From: JBKPDV01 sp046728075
GTDB lineage: Bacteria; Acidobacteriota; Thermoanaerobaculia; UBA5066; Gp7-AA6
NCBI GenBank assembly: GCA_046728075.1
Contig: JBKPDV010000042.1
Location: forward strand, 1-9,848
Length of the DNA: 9,848 bases
Direction: 5' to 3'
This document shows, one piece after another, positions 1 to 6,011 of this stretch (positions are counted from its first letter, which is position 1; every line of letters begins with the position of its first letter). The position numbers were made by a program, and so were the translations under genes. The notes below the pieces were generated by a model. The model made no database searches. It was not told the origin of the DNA and saw only the letters and a list, made by a program, of their open reading frames with translations.

Positions 1-34
1 GTCGTCGGCAGCGTCAGATGTGTATAAGAGACAG
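1..34 (+). other. Nextera Read-1 sequencing adapter (assembly artefact)
   Basis: Bases 2-15 read TCGTCGGCAGCGTC and bases 16-34 are the 19-bp Tn5 mosaic end AGATGTGTATAAGAGACAG. Together they are exactly the Illumina Nextera Read-1 transposase adapter. Base 1 is probably the last index base or noise. This is library-construction sequence left on a contig end, not genomic DNA. It adds six false residues (LSLIHI) and a stop to the minus-strand hydrolase gene that runs into it. Genomic sequence starts at base 35. Confidence 0.97.
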
Positions 35-886
35 GCCTAGCGCCGCCTGCGGAGCGTTGGCGCCGAGCGTCACAAACGTGCCGGCCGGCAGGGGGCAGGC
101 CATGACGCCGGTCGGGCACGGAAACGCCGCGTCGCCCGGACCGAGCAGAGGGATCGTGTTCCCGCCCACGAGCACAGGCGTTCCCGTCGCGTCCGTGACG
201 ACCGGCTTGATCGTTGACACCAGCGGAAGCACACGTATGTCGGGCGTCCCAACGAAGACCCCCGTGCGGCCCGATGCCTTCAAGGCGGCTGCCACTGAGT
301 TGTACTTGGCCGTGTAGGCCGGCAGCGGCGTCACCGTGACGCCATCCAAGAAAAGAGCCGCCCCGGCTGAATTGAGGAGGTCGTTGCCGATGATGCCGAG
401 CGTGATGAAGGTCGGATTCAAGGACAGGGCCTGGTTCAACGCCGAGCCCTTGCCACGAAGAATCAGATCGGCAAATCCTCCGCCGTCGGTGAGCGTGTCG
501 GAGACGTCCGCGATCTTGAAGCCCGGCACTGCAAGATTGTCGTAGGACCGGGCGAGAGTCAGGTTCGTCGGGGCGCCCGTCTTGGTCGAGATGGGACCGA
601 ACGTGACCGAAGGGACGATGGTCTTGAGTCCCGTGCAGGTCGGAATGCCCGGATCGGACACGGTCGGCTGCTGAAAGTCCGTGATTCCGAACTGGCGGGC
701 GAGGATCGCAGGAGGGGCGAACTGCTGGTTGCGCTGCACCAGGCAACCGGCGGAGAAACCAGCGGCGTAGCTGTCTCCCAGGGCCACGTACTTGCTGAAG
801 TTTGGAGTCTGGGCGGCTAGCGGCGCAGCGGCCAGAGCCGCGCAGAAGCCCATAAGCGTCGCGACGCGCGAAATCTGCGTTTTCAT
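35..886 (-). CDS. Secreted SGNH/GDSL-family hydrolase, C-terminus missing at contig end
   Basis: Probable secreted lipase/esterase (acyl hydrolase) of the SGNH superfamily. The ATG start follows an AGGAG ribosome site (895-899). Residues 1-26 form a signal peptide: basic start, hydrophobic core and a likely cut after APLAAQ. Block I is VALGDSYAAGF, with GDSY at 37-40 and Ser39 as the presumed nucleophile. The NLAVPGF segment near 107-113 carries the block II Gly. Block III is IGNDLL, with G167, N168 and D169. The block V Asp-His pair expected near the C-terminus is not seen, because only 284 genuine codons remain before the adapter. The gene lies directly downstream of the FadL-family gene, whose TAA stop touches this gene's ribosome site, so the two are almost certainly co-transcribed. 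Family assignment is good; the substrate is unknown, but a fatty-acyl ester fits the neighbour. The annotated length must not be used to judge domain completeness. Confidence 0.85.
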
Positions 887-894
887 CGGTTTTA

Positions 895-899
895 CTCCT
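895..899 (-). promoter_or_regulatory. Ribosome binding site of the SGNH hydrolase gene
   Basis: On the minus strand the sequence reads TAAGGAGTAAAACCG and then ATG. AGGAG lies 8 nt before the start at 886, and its last G-to-A step overlaps the TAA stop of the upstream FadL-family gene (899-901). This fixes the hydrolase start and argues for translation from a shared mRNA. Confidence 0.75.
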
Positions 900-2212
900 T
901 AGAAAGAGAACCGGAAATCGAGGGCGAAGACGTTCGCCGACTCGCGGTAGACGCCGAAGAAATTGTCGTTATTGGGGCGTCCCTGCGTGTCGCGGTTTTT
1001 GAACTTGATGTAGACGTCCCCGATGTTGAAGCCCCACTTTTCCGAGTCGTAGCCGAAACCGAGCGTGAAGGCATCCCGAGTGTTATCGGCCAGGATCGGT
1101 CCCACGTCCGCCACCGGCTGCGGAGTCTTGTCGCGGTAGTAACCCGCACGCACCGCGTACTTCGAGAACTTCTTCTCCAGGCCGATGCGGTAGGCCCAGG
1201 AGTCGTCCCAGTTGGGGTGGCGGTCCAGATCGGGAATGACGGGATTCTCGAAGTTGATCAGAAGCTCGTTGAAGCGGCTCCACCTCGTCCAGTCCGCTTC
1301 CAGCGCCACCGTGAAGTCCGCTGGAAAGACGAAAGCGGCGCCCAGATTGACCGACTCGGGAAACTGAATCCTCGTGCTGACGTTCTGTTTGCCCTGCGGA
1401 AGCTGGGCCCCGACGACCGCGTCGAACTGCGCGTTGCCCGTCAGACGCTGCTGAAAGGTCGCACTTCCGTCGTAGTTGACCTTGATACTGCTCCGGTAGG
1501 CAGCTCCGATGGAGAACTGAGGCGCGGGCCGGTAGAGAATCCCCGCGTTCCAGCCCCAACCGGTGTTGTCCTGGAGCTCGGTGTTCAGCTTCACATGAGC
1601 GACGTCCACCGCCGAGTTGGTGAAGGGGTTGATCGCGGCCTGGTTCTTCTCGAGCATGACCTTGGAGAGCCTGTAGTCGGCTCCGGCGGCGATGGCGAGC
1701 TCCGGGATCAACTGGTACGAGAAGACGGGATTGATGTCCGCGGTCTGGATCACCGCGTTCTGCGAGACGAAGCGGCCGGAGAAGGTCTCGGCATTGTCCC
1801 AGCGGAAGCCGAGGCCGTAGGGAGCGTTGATGCCCAACCCGAAGTTGAACTCGGGCGTCAACGGGACGACCGCGTAAATCGTCGGGAGCACGAATGTCGT
1901 CTTGTGCTCATTCTCATGGTTCCCGATGCCGGGATACGGGTTGCCCCCGTCGAATTCCCCGGTGACTTTGGTGAGGAAGGAGCTTCCGATCTGCGTCTCG
2001 AAGTGTTTCTGCCACCCCAGCCCCGCGGGGTTGTAGAAGATCGCCGAGGGATCGTTGGCGATGGCGGTAAACGCCAGCCCCATGCCCGACGCGCGGGCCC
2101 CCTGCGTCATGATCTGGAAGCCGGAGGGAAAGGCGGGAAGCGGGACAAAGAACGCGACCCAGGCGAAAGCCAGGGCATAGCGGAAAAATCGGACCCGACG
2201 ACCTCTTGTCAC
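899..2212 (-). CDS. OmpP1/FadL/TodX-family outer-membrane transport protein
   Basis: Predicted outer-membrane beta-barrel channel for long-chain fatty acids or other hydrophobic compounds. I chose the GTG at 2212 (437 aa) because GGAGGAG stands 6 nt upstream. A longer reading from a TTG at 2260 would begin inside the likely -10 box and has no ribosome site. The N-terminus is basic (TRGRRVRFFR), followed by a hydrophobic signal segment to about residue 30. The mature protein then starts with the FadL hallmark SGFQIMTQGARASGMG, followed by AIANDPSAIFYNPAGL; the NPA motif is at residues 61-63. The rest alternates in barrel style and ends in FRFSF, the terminal Phe expected for insertion by the BAM complex. 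Length matches the family (E. coli FadL precursor is about 446 aa). It is first in a unit with the SGNH hydrolase, which suggests the hydrolase releases what the channel takes up. The fatty-acid substrate is inferred from the family; TodX-like hydrocarbon uptake is the alternative. Confidence 0.9.
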   Translation of the reverse strand: MTRGRRVRFFRYALAFAWVAFFVPLPAFPSGFQIMTQGARASGMGLAFTAIANDPSAIFYNPAGLGWQKHFETQIGSSFLTKVTGEFDGGNPYPGIGNHENEHKTTFVLPTIYAVVPLTPEFNFGLGINAPYGLGFRWDNAETFSGRFVSQNAVIQTADINPVFSYQLIPELAIAAGADYRLSKVMLEKNQAAINPFTNSAVDVAHVKLNTELQDNTGWGWNAGILYRPAPQFSIGAAYRSSIKVNYDGSATFQQRLTGNAQFDAVVGAQLPQGKQNVSTRIQFPESVNLGAAFVFPADFTVALEADWTRWSRFNELLINFENPVIPDLDRHPNWDDSWAYRIGLEKKFSKYAVRAGYYRDKTPQPVADVGPILADNTRDAFTLGFGYDSEKWGFNIGDVYIKFKNRDTQGRPNNDNFFGVYRESANVFALDFRFSF

Positions 2213-2218
2213 GGTTTT

Positions 2219-2225
2219 CTCCTCC
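2219..2225 (-). promoter_or_regulatory. Strong Shine-Dalgarno that sets the FadL-family start
   Basis: Minus-strand GGAGGAG, followed by AAAACC and GTG at 2212. It is the only good ribosome site near the 5' end of the gene, and it moves the start 16 codons downstream of the longest possible reading frame. Confidence 0.75.
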
Positions 2226-2258
2226 GTTAAGGCGAGTTGTGCGAGCCGGTTCGGGGGC

Positions 2259-2288
2259 AATCTACGCCCCTCACGCTCGCACAGTCAA
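2259..2288 (-). promoter_or_regulatory. Candidate sigma-70-type promoter for the fadL-like/SGNH unit
   Basis: TTGACT (2288-2283) matches five of six bases of the -35 consensus. After an 18-nt spacer, TAGATT (2264-2259) matches four of six at -10. Transcription would begin near 2252, giving a leader of about 40 nt to the GTG at 2212 with the ribosome site in place. Only this one pairing was judged by eye. The spacing fits the strand and the gene, but chance matches are common, so confidence is modest. Confidence 0.4.
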
Positions 2289-2290
2289 CA

Positions 2291-2296
2291 TACAAT
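2291..2296 (+). promoter_or_regulatory. Possible -10 box for the kinase gene
   Basis: TACAAT matches five of six -10 bases and lies 33-39 nt before the candidate kinase starts, which would give a short leader of about 30 nt. No convincing -35 is visible 16-18 nt upstream. It sits next to the -35 of the oppositely oriented fadL-like promoter, so the two units would share one compact divergent control region (2213-2329). Apart from these boxes I see nothing recognisable in that region. Confidence 0.2.
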
Positions 2297-2329
2297 CCGG
2301 ATAGGCCGTTTCCGCATGCATAACTTGGA

Positions 2330-4444
2330 TTGACCGTGCCGCGCGAGAGCCAGACTCCCACCCAGGAAGGCGGCCGATCCTCGCCGGGCGCAGGCTCCGA
2401 CAAGCCGCTGACGCGGGGGACGCTCCTCGGGGGCCGCTACCGGATCGAGGGTGTCCTCGGTCACGGCGGCATGGGAATCGTGTACCGCGCCCGGGACGTC
2501 AAGCTGGACCAGGACATCGCGTTGAAGCGGATCCGCCCCGATCGGGTCTCCCCGGAGCGACGGGAGACGCTCAAGCGAGAAATCATCCTCTCCCGCAAAG
2601 TCACGCACGAGAACGTCTGCCGTGTTTTTGACCTCGTCGAATTGAACGGCGAGGAGTTCGTCTCGATGGAATACCTGCCCGGGCGCACGCTCAAGGAGAT
2701 CGAGGACGAAGAGAAGGTCCTTCCGCTCGGGCGCGGGCTCGCGATCGCCAAGAAGATCAACCGGGGACTTGCCGCCGCTCATCGCATCGGCATCCTGCAC
2801 CGGGACCTGAAACCCGAGAACGTCATCGTCTCGGAAGACGAGACGCCGCGTCTGATGGACTTCGGCATCGCCGTCGAAACCCGTCTCTACAAGGGGGAGA
2901 AGGAGGACACCGTCCCGGGCACGCCGCAGTTTCTCGCGCCGGAGCTGCTGCGCGGGGATGCGCCCTCGGTGCGAACCGACATCTATGCCATGGGGGTGCT
3001 TCTCTACGAGATGTTCACTGGCCAGGTCCCTTTCGACGATCCCGATACGGCTCGGCTCGTCCGCAAAGTGATCTCCGAAGCACCGCCCAAGGCCGAGACG
3101 CTGCGGCCGGACCTTCCGCCGGAGCTGCTCGGGATCCTGGACCGGGCCATCGCCAAGGACCCCGCGGCGCGGTTCCTGGACGCCGACTCCCTGGCCGACG
3201 CCATCTCCGCGTTCGAAGGGAAGGTCCTCGACCGGGTCCTCGCCGAGGTGTCCGTGACGCGCGCCAAGATGGTCAAGCTGATGGTGATCCTCGAGGCGAA
3301 CAAGGCGCTCGCCGCCACCTTCGACCCGACGGAGGTCCTCCGCATCATCCTGCGGACCGCGACATCGGAGACGGACGCCGAGCGCGGGACGATCTTTCTG
3401 CGCGAGCCCGGCAGCGACGAGCTGTCCAGCCAGATCCTGGAAGGGGGAGCCGTCGCGCCCATCCATCTTCCGGTCGGCCGCGGGATCGCCGGAACCGTCG
3501 CCAAGACCGGCGAGATCATCAACATCAGGGACGCCTACAAAGACTCGCGCTTCGATTCGCGCACCGACCTGACCTCGGGCTTTCGCACCCGGACGATCCT
3601 GGCCGCTCCCCTTCGCACTCCCAAGGGGGAGATCGTCGGAGTCGTCGAGGTTCTGAACAAGCGCAACCGCGTCTTCTCCAAGGAGGATGAGGAGTTCCTC
3701 GCGGAGGTGGGCACGCACTCCGCGCTCGCCGTCGAAAACGTTCGACTGCACGAAGCCGCCGTGGCGCTGGCGCGGCGCGACGGAGCGGCGTCGGTCCTGA
3801 AAAGTGCCCAGCAGTTTCTCGCTCCGAACGAGTGGCCGGAGACTCCGGGCTTCGAATCGGCGCCCTTGCGTTGGCGTTCGGAGGAATTGAATCTGGTCTC
3901 CTACGCGATTGCGGCTTCCAGCGGCCGGATCGCGTTCCTGCTGCTCGAGAGCGAGCTCTCCCCGGACGCTGCTTTCGGCACACTTCTCAAGGCCGGAAAC
4001 GCCGGCAGGGCGGCGCTCTCCTCCGGTACCGCGGCGGAAGCCGTCGAGCATGCGCTCGCGGTCGATTCCGCCTGCTCGGCCAGCGCCGCGGTCTGGGAAA
4101 AGGAGCGCGTCGAGTTCGCCGCCGGAGGTCGCCGGGCGACCGTCCCCTATGTCCTCCGAGAAGGCCGCCCGGTCCCCTTTCCGCTGGCCGAGCGGAAGGA
4201 ATTGAAGACCGCGCAATGTCCGACCGCAGCCGGGGACCTCCTCGTGCTCGTCTCGACCGGTCTGTCGCAGCTGCAGTTTCCCGGCAAGCCCGTTCCCGCC
4301 GAAAAGGCCGTGCAGCAGCTCGCCCGCGAGGCACAGGGCCAACCGCTCGCCGCCGCTTTCGCCCGAGTCGTTTCCGAGTGGAAGCGAGCGGGAGTCGGGC
4401 CGGGCGATCGGGACGTGCTCCTGCTCGCCGCTCGCCTTCAGTGA
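2330..4444 (+). CDS. Ser/Thr protein kinase with GAF domain and degenerate SpoIIE-like C-terminal domain
   Basis: A soluble Hanks-type kinase of about 704 aa with no membrane segment. The kinase domain spans about 37-295 and appears complete: Gly loop GHGGMG (44-49), Lys66 in IALK, Glu84 in the C helix, HRDLKPEN with D159, K161 and N164, DFG at 177-179, APE at 203-205 and D217 of DIYAMG. A GAF sensory domain covers about 315-475 (ILEANKAL... GRGIAGTVAKTG... AAPL... GVVEVLNK). Residues about 485-704 follow the outline of SpoIIE/RsbU PP2C phosphatases: a QQFLAP...PGFESA entry, VEFAAGGRRATVPYVLREG, GDLLVLVSTG and a DVLLL end. However, most metal-binding Asp are absent (see findings). The frame is closed by TAA at 2321, so only TTG 2330 or GTG 2336 can start it; neither has a clear ribosome site. 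The stop overlaps the PhzF-family start. Substrates are unknown. The kinase call is firm, the GAF call good, and the phosphatase-like fold an inference. Confidence 0.9.
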   Translation: MTVPRESQTPTQEGGRSSPGAGSDKPLTRGTLLGGRYRIEGVLGHGGMGIVYRARDVKLDQDIALKRIRPDRVSPERRETLKREIILSRKVTHENVCRVFDLVELNGEEFVSMEYLPGRTLKEIEDEEKVLPLGRGLAIAKKINRGLAAAHRIGILHRDLKPENVIVSEDETPRLMDFGIAVETRLYKGEKEDTVPGTPQFLAPELLRGDAPSVRTDIYAMGVLLYEMFTGQVPFDDPDTARLVRKVISEAPPKAETLRPDLPPELLGILDRAIAKDPAARFLDADSLADAISAFEGKVLDRVLAEVSVTRAKMVKLMVILEANKALAATFDPTEVLRIILRTATSETDAERGTIFLREPGSDELSSQILEGGAVAPIHLPVGRGIAGTVAKTGEIINIRDAYKDSRFDSRTDLTSGFRTRTILAAPLRTPKGEIVGVVEVLNKRNRVFSKEDEEFLAEVGTHSALAVENVRLHEAAVALARRDGAASVLKSAQQFLAPNEWPETPGFESAPLRWRSEELNLVSYAIAASSGRIAFLLLESELSPDAAFGTLLKAGNAGRAALSSGTAAEAVEHALAVDSACSASAAVWEKERVEFAAGGRRATVPYVLREGRPVPFPLAERKELKTAQCPTAAGDLLVLVSTGLSQLQFPGKPVPAEKAVQQLAREAQGQPLAAAFARVVSEWKRAGVGPGDRDVLLLAARLQ

Positions 4445-5403
4445 AGCGGCGGTTCGTCCTCGTCGACGTTTTCGGCGACCGGCCCTTCGCCGGCAACCCC
4501 CTGGCGGTCTTTCCCGAATCCGACGGCCTCTTCGACCCGACCCTGCAGGCGATTGCTCGTGAGATGGATCATCCCGCGACGGCCTTCCTGTTCTCTTCGA
4601 GAAGGCAGGGGGCTGCATTTGCTCTGCGGATCTTTTCTCGCGAACGGGAGATTCCCTTCGCCGGCCACCCGGCCCTGGGTGCCCACTTCGTTCACGCAAC
4701 GGAGAGCCGACTGCCGTTGACACCGCCCGTGACGCGGGTCGCTCACGAGGGGCCGTCAGGGCTGTTCCAGGTCGAGCTGCAGGTGGAAGACGGCCGGATC
4801 GAGCTTCTCCGGTTGAGACAGCAGCCTCCGGAGATCTCGCGCAAGCTCGAGCCGGAAGAGGTCTCCCGCGTCGCGCGCGCGCTGGGGCTCTCCGAGGAGG
4901 ACGTGCAGGCGACCAACCAGCCCGTGCGGATCGCTTCGACCGGACTGCCCGTCCTGATCGTGCCCGTGTCGACGCTCGACACCCTGGCGGAGGCGCGGCC
5001 GCGGTACGGAGATCTGCGCGAAATCACCGGAGGCCTCTCTTCCGGACTCGGGGAGGGAAAGGAGCCGACGATCGTCTACGCGTTTACCAAAGAGACCCGC
5101 GCTTCGCGCTCGGCCGCCCACGCACGCGCCTTCGACACCGTCGGGTCCGTCGAGATTCCCGGCGCGGGAGCCGCGGCCGGAGCCCTCGCGGCCTATCTCA
5201 TTTCCCAGGCCGCCGTGCCGGTCGAGCCCGTCACCTCACTCGTGATCGAGCAAGGTCATTGCCTGTCGCGTCCCTCGACCATCTTCATCGAGGTGCGAAT
5301 GAAGGGCCCGGAGATCGAGCACGTGACAATGGGCGGGAGGGTGATTCGGGTGGGAGAGGGAGCGCTGGAGGTTGAGGAGGAGTCGGTAGTCGGTAGTCGG
5401 TAG
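4441..5403 (+). CDS. PhzF-family protein with altered catalytic residues
   Basis: A 320-aa member of the PhzF fold (diaminopimelate-epimerase-like; the best-known member isomerises a phenazine precursor, while most members have no known reaction). Family marks are VDVFGDRPFAGNPLAVF at 8-24, AREMDH at 39-44, IPFAGHPALGAHF at 71-83 with His76, GAGAAAGALAAYL at 221-233 and a C-terminal RPSTIFIEV near 267-275. Two residues important in studied enzymes are changed. The usual SET after the MN motif is PAT, with Ala46 in place of Glu. The usual EDPATG is EIPGAG, with Ile219 in place of Asp. The start is the GTG at 4441, which overlaps the kinase TGA by 4 bp (GTGA), so translation is probably coupled; longer readings of this frame run inside the kinase gene. 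The last seven codons are made of 7-bp repeats that also provide the TAG stop. Fold assignment is strong; enzyme activity is doubtful. Confidence 0.87.
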   Translation: MKRRFVLVDVFGDRPFAGNPLAVFPESDGLFDPTLQAIAREMDHPATAFLFSSRRQGAAFALRIFSREREIPFAGHPALGAHFVHATESRLPLTPPVTRVAHEGPSGLFQVELQVEDGRIELLRLRQQPPEISRKLEPEEVSRVARALGLSEEDVQATNQPVRIASTGLPVLIVPVSTLDTLAEARPRYGDLREITGGLSSGLGEGKEPTIVYAFTKETRASRSAAHARAFDTVGSVEIPGAGAAAGALAAYLISQAAVPVEPVTSLVIEQGHCLSRPSTIFIEVRMKGPEIEHVTMGGRVIRVGEGALEVEEESVVGSR

Positions 5404-5411
5404 TCAGTAGT
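5381..5411. repeat. Tandem heptamer array AGTCGGT, single arm
   Basis: Four consecutive 7-bp units: AGTCGGT at 5381-5387, 5388-5394 and 5395-5401, then AGTCAGT at 5402-5408, with AGT starting a fifth. The array encodes the end of the PhzF-family protein (SVVGSR and TAG). Its variant unit gives, on the other strand, the TGA of the convergent DUF488 gene, so both genes end inside it. No inverted partner arm is present nearby, unlike the arrays at 5931 and 8125. Confidence 0.9.
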
Positions 5412-5937
5412 TGAGCAGAACTCCGCCGTCGTAGATCACCCTCTCCCCCTCGACCCGCGCGAAGACTGGAAGCTTGTGCGGGCGCGCTTCTTTCTCCGAC
5501 AGGATGTCGATCACCTCCCAGCCTCGCACGATGAGCGCGTCGGCGATCAAGCTGCGGTGACAGCGCCACGGGAGCGCCTCGGCGCACATCACTGCCGCCC
5601 GTTTCTCGCGGGCCAGCGCCACCAACTTCTCGAGTCCGTCCCGGAACTCGGGCGTGTCCGCGAAGTCCGCGTAGCCGCGAAACGCCTCGACCCGCCAGGC
5701 CGTATGAGGGGAGTCGGGCCGCGCCTTCCGGCGGCCGCCCAGCTCCGGCATCCCCTCGTAGGCGATGTCCCGGGCCGGCAGGCTTTCCGCCAGACTGGCG
5801 GCGTTGAAGTGCGGCCATTTGCGCGAGGCCGGAAACCGGCGCACGTCGATAACAATCTGTATATTGTGAGCTTCGAGGATCGCTAGGAACTTGGCCAAAG
5901 CGTGGTTGGAATGGCCCAGGGTCCAGAGAGAGTTCAA
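5404..5937 (-). CDS. DUF488 domain protein
   Basis: A 177-aa protein covering the whole DUF488 domain. The opening WTLGHSNHALAKF (5-17) is the family start. IDVRRFPASRKWPHFN follows at 30-45, then YEGMPELGGRRK at 60-71. The conserved MCAEALPWRCHRSLIA lies at 117-132, with Cys118, Glu120, Cys126, His127 and Arg128. A C-terminal HKLPVFARVEGERV segment closes the domain. The biochemical function of this family is not established; the conserved Cys-Glu-CHR cluster suggests an enzyme or metal site. The only usable start is a TTG at 5937, inside a heptamer repeat, with an in-frame TGA two codons further upstream and no ribosome site. The stop abuts the stop of the convergent PhzF-family gene (TAG 5401-5403 against TGA 5406-5404). 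It lies downstream of the FakA-FakB fusion on the same strand, separated only by the inverted repeat. Confidence 0.85.
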   Translation of the reverse strand: MNSLWTLGHSNHALAKFLAILEAHNIQIVIDVRRFPASRKWPHFNAASLAESLPARDIAYEGMPELGGRRKARPDSPHTAWRVEAFRGYADFADTPEFRDGLEKLVALAREKRAAVMCAEALPWRCHRSLIADALIVRGWEVIDILSEKEARPHKLPVFARVEGERVIYDGGVLLNY

Positions 5938-6011
5938 AGTTCAAAGTTCAACGTTCAAGGTTGGGGTTCGAGGTCCGTTGACTTTGAACTTTGAACCTTG
6001 AACCTTGAACT
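5931..6011. repeat. Inverted heptamer arrays (AGTTCAA type), long imperfect hairpin
   Basis: Left arm: AGTTCAA at 5931-5937, 5938-5944 and 5945-5951, then CGTTCAA at 5952-5958. Right arm, on the opposite strand: TTGACTTTGAAC from 5978 and then AACCTTG units at 5994-6000 and 6001-6007, ending AACT at 6011. The reverse complement of the right arm is a run of AGTTCAA/GGTTCAA units that aligns with the left arm unit by unit, giving a stem of about 28 bp with few mismatches around a loop of about 20 nt (5959-5977). It fills the entire gap between the FakA-FakB fusion and the DUF488 gene. It contains the stop of the first (TAG 6012-6010, at its edge) and the only start of the second (TTG 5937). A role in transcript processing or attenuation between the two genes is possible. 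There is no T-run typical of an intrinsic terminator. Confidence 0.9.

Noticed and set aside
16..34. Tn5/IS50 mosaic end, suggesting a transposon boundary
   Set aside because: It is preceded by the synthetic Read-1 tail (2-15), so it is library adapter, not a natural insertion.
2213..2260. Longer N-terminus of the FadL-family protein from TTG 2260
   Set aside because: It has no ribosome site, overlaps the likely -10 box and puts 16 polar residues in front of the signal peptide, whereas GTG 2212 has GGAGGAG at ideal spacing.
3832..4440. Extension of the PhzF-family frame 203 codons upstream
   Set aside because: The extension is Arg/Ala/Gly-rich antisense-type sequence inside the well-supported kinase gene; PhzF homology begins exactly at GTG 4441.
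2285..4723. 812-codon open frame on the minus strand opposite the kinase
   Set aside because: It is low-complexity Arg/Gly/Asp-rich translation opposite a clear kinase; a high-GC shadow frame.
5931..6011. Ordinary intrinsic terminator
   Set aside because: The stem is long and AT-mixed, has no T-run after it on either strand, and contains a start codon of the downstream gene.
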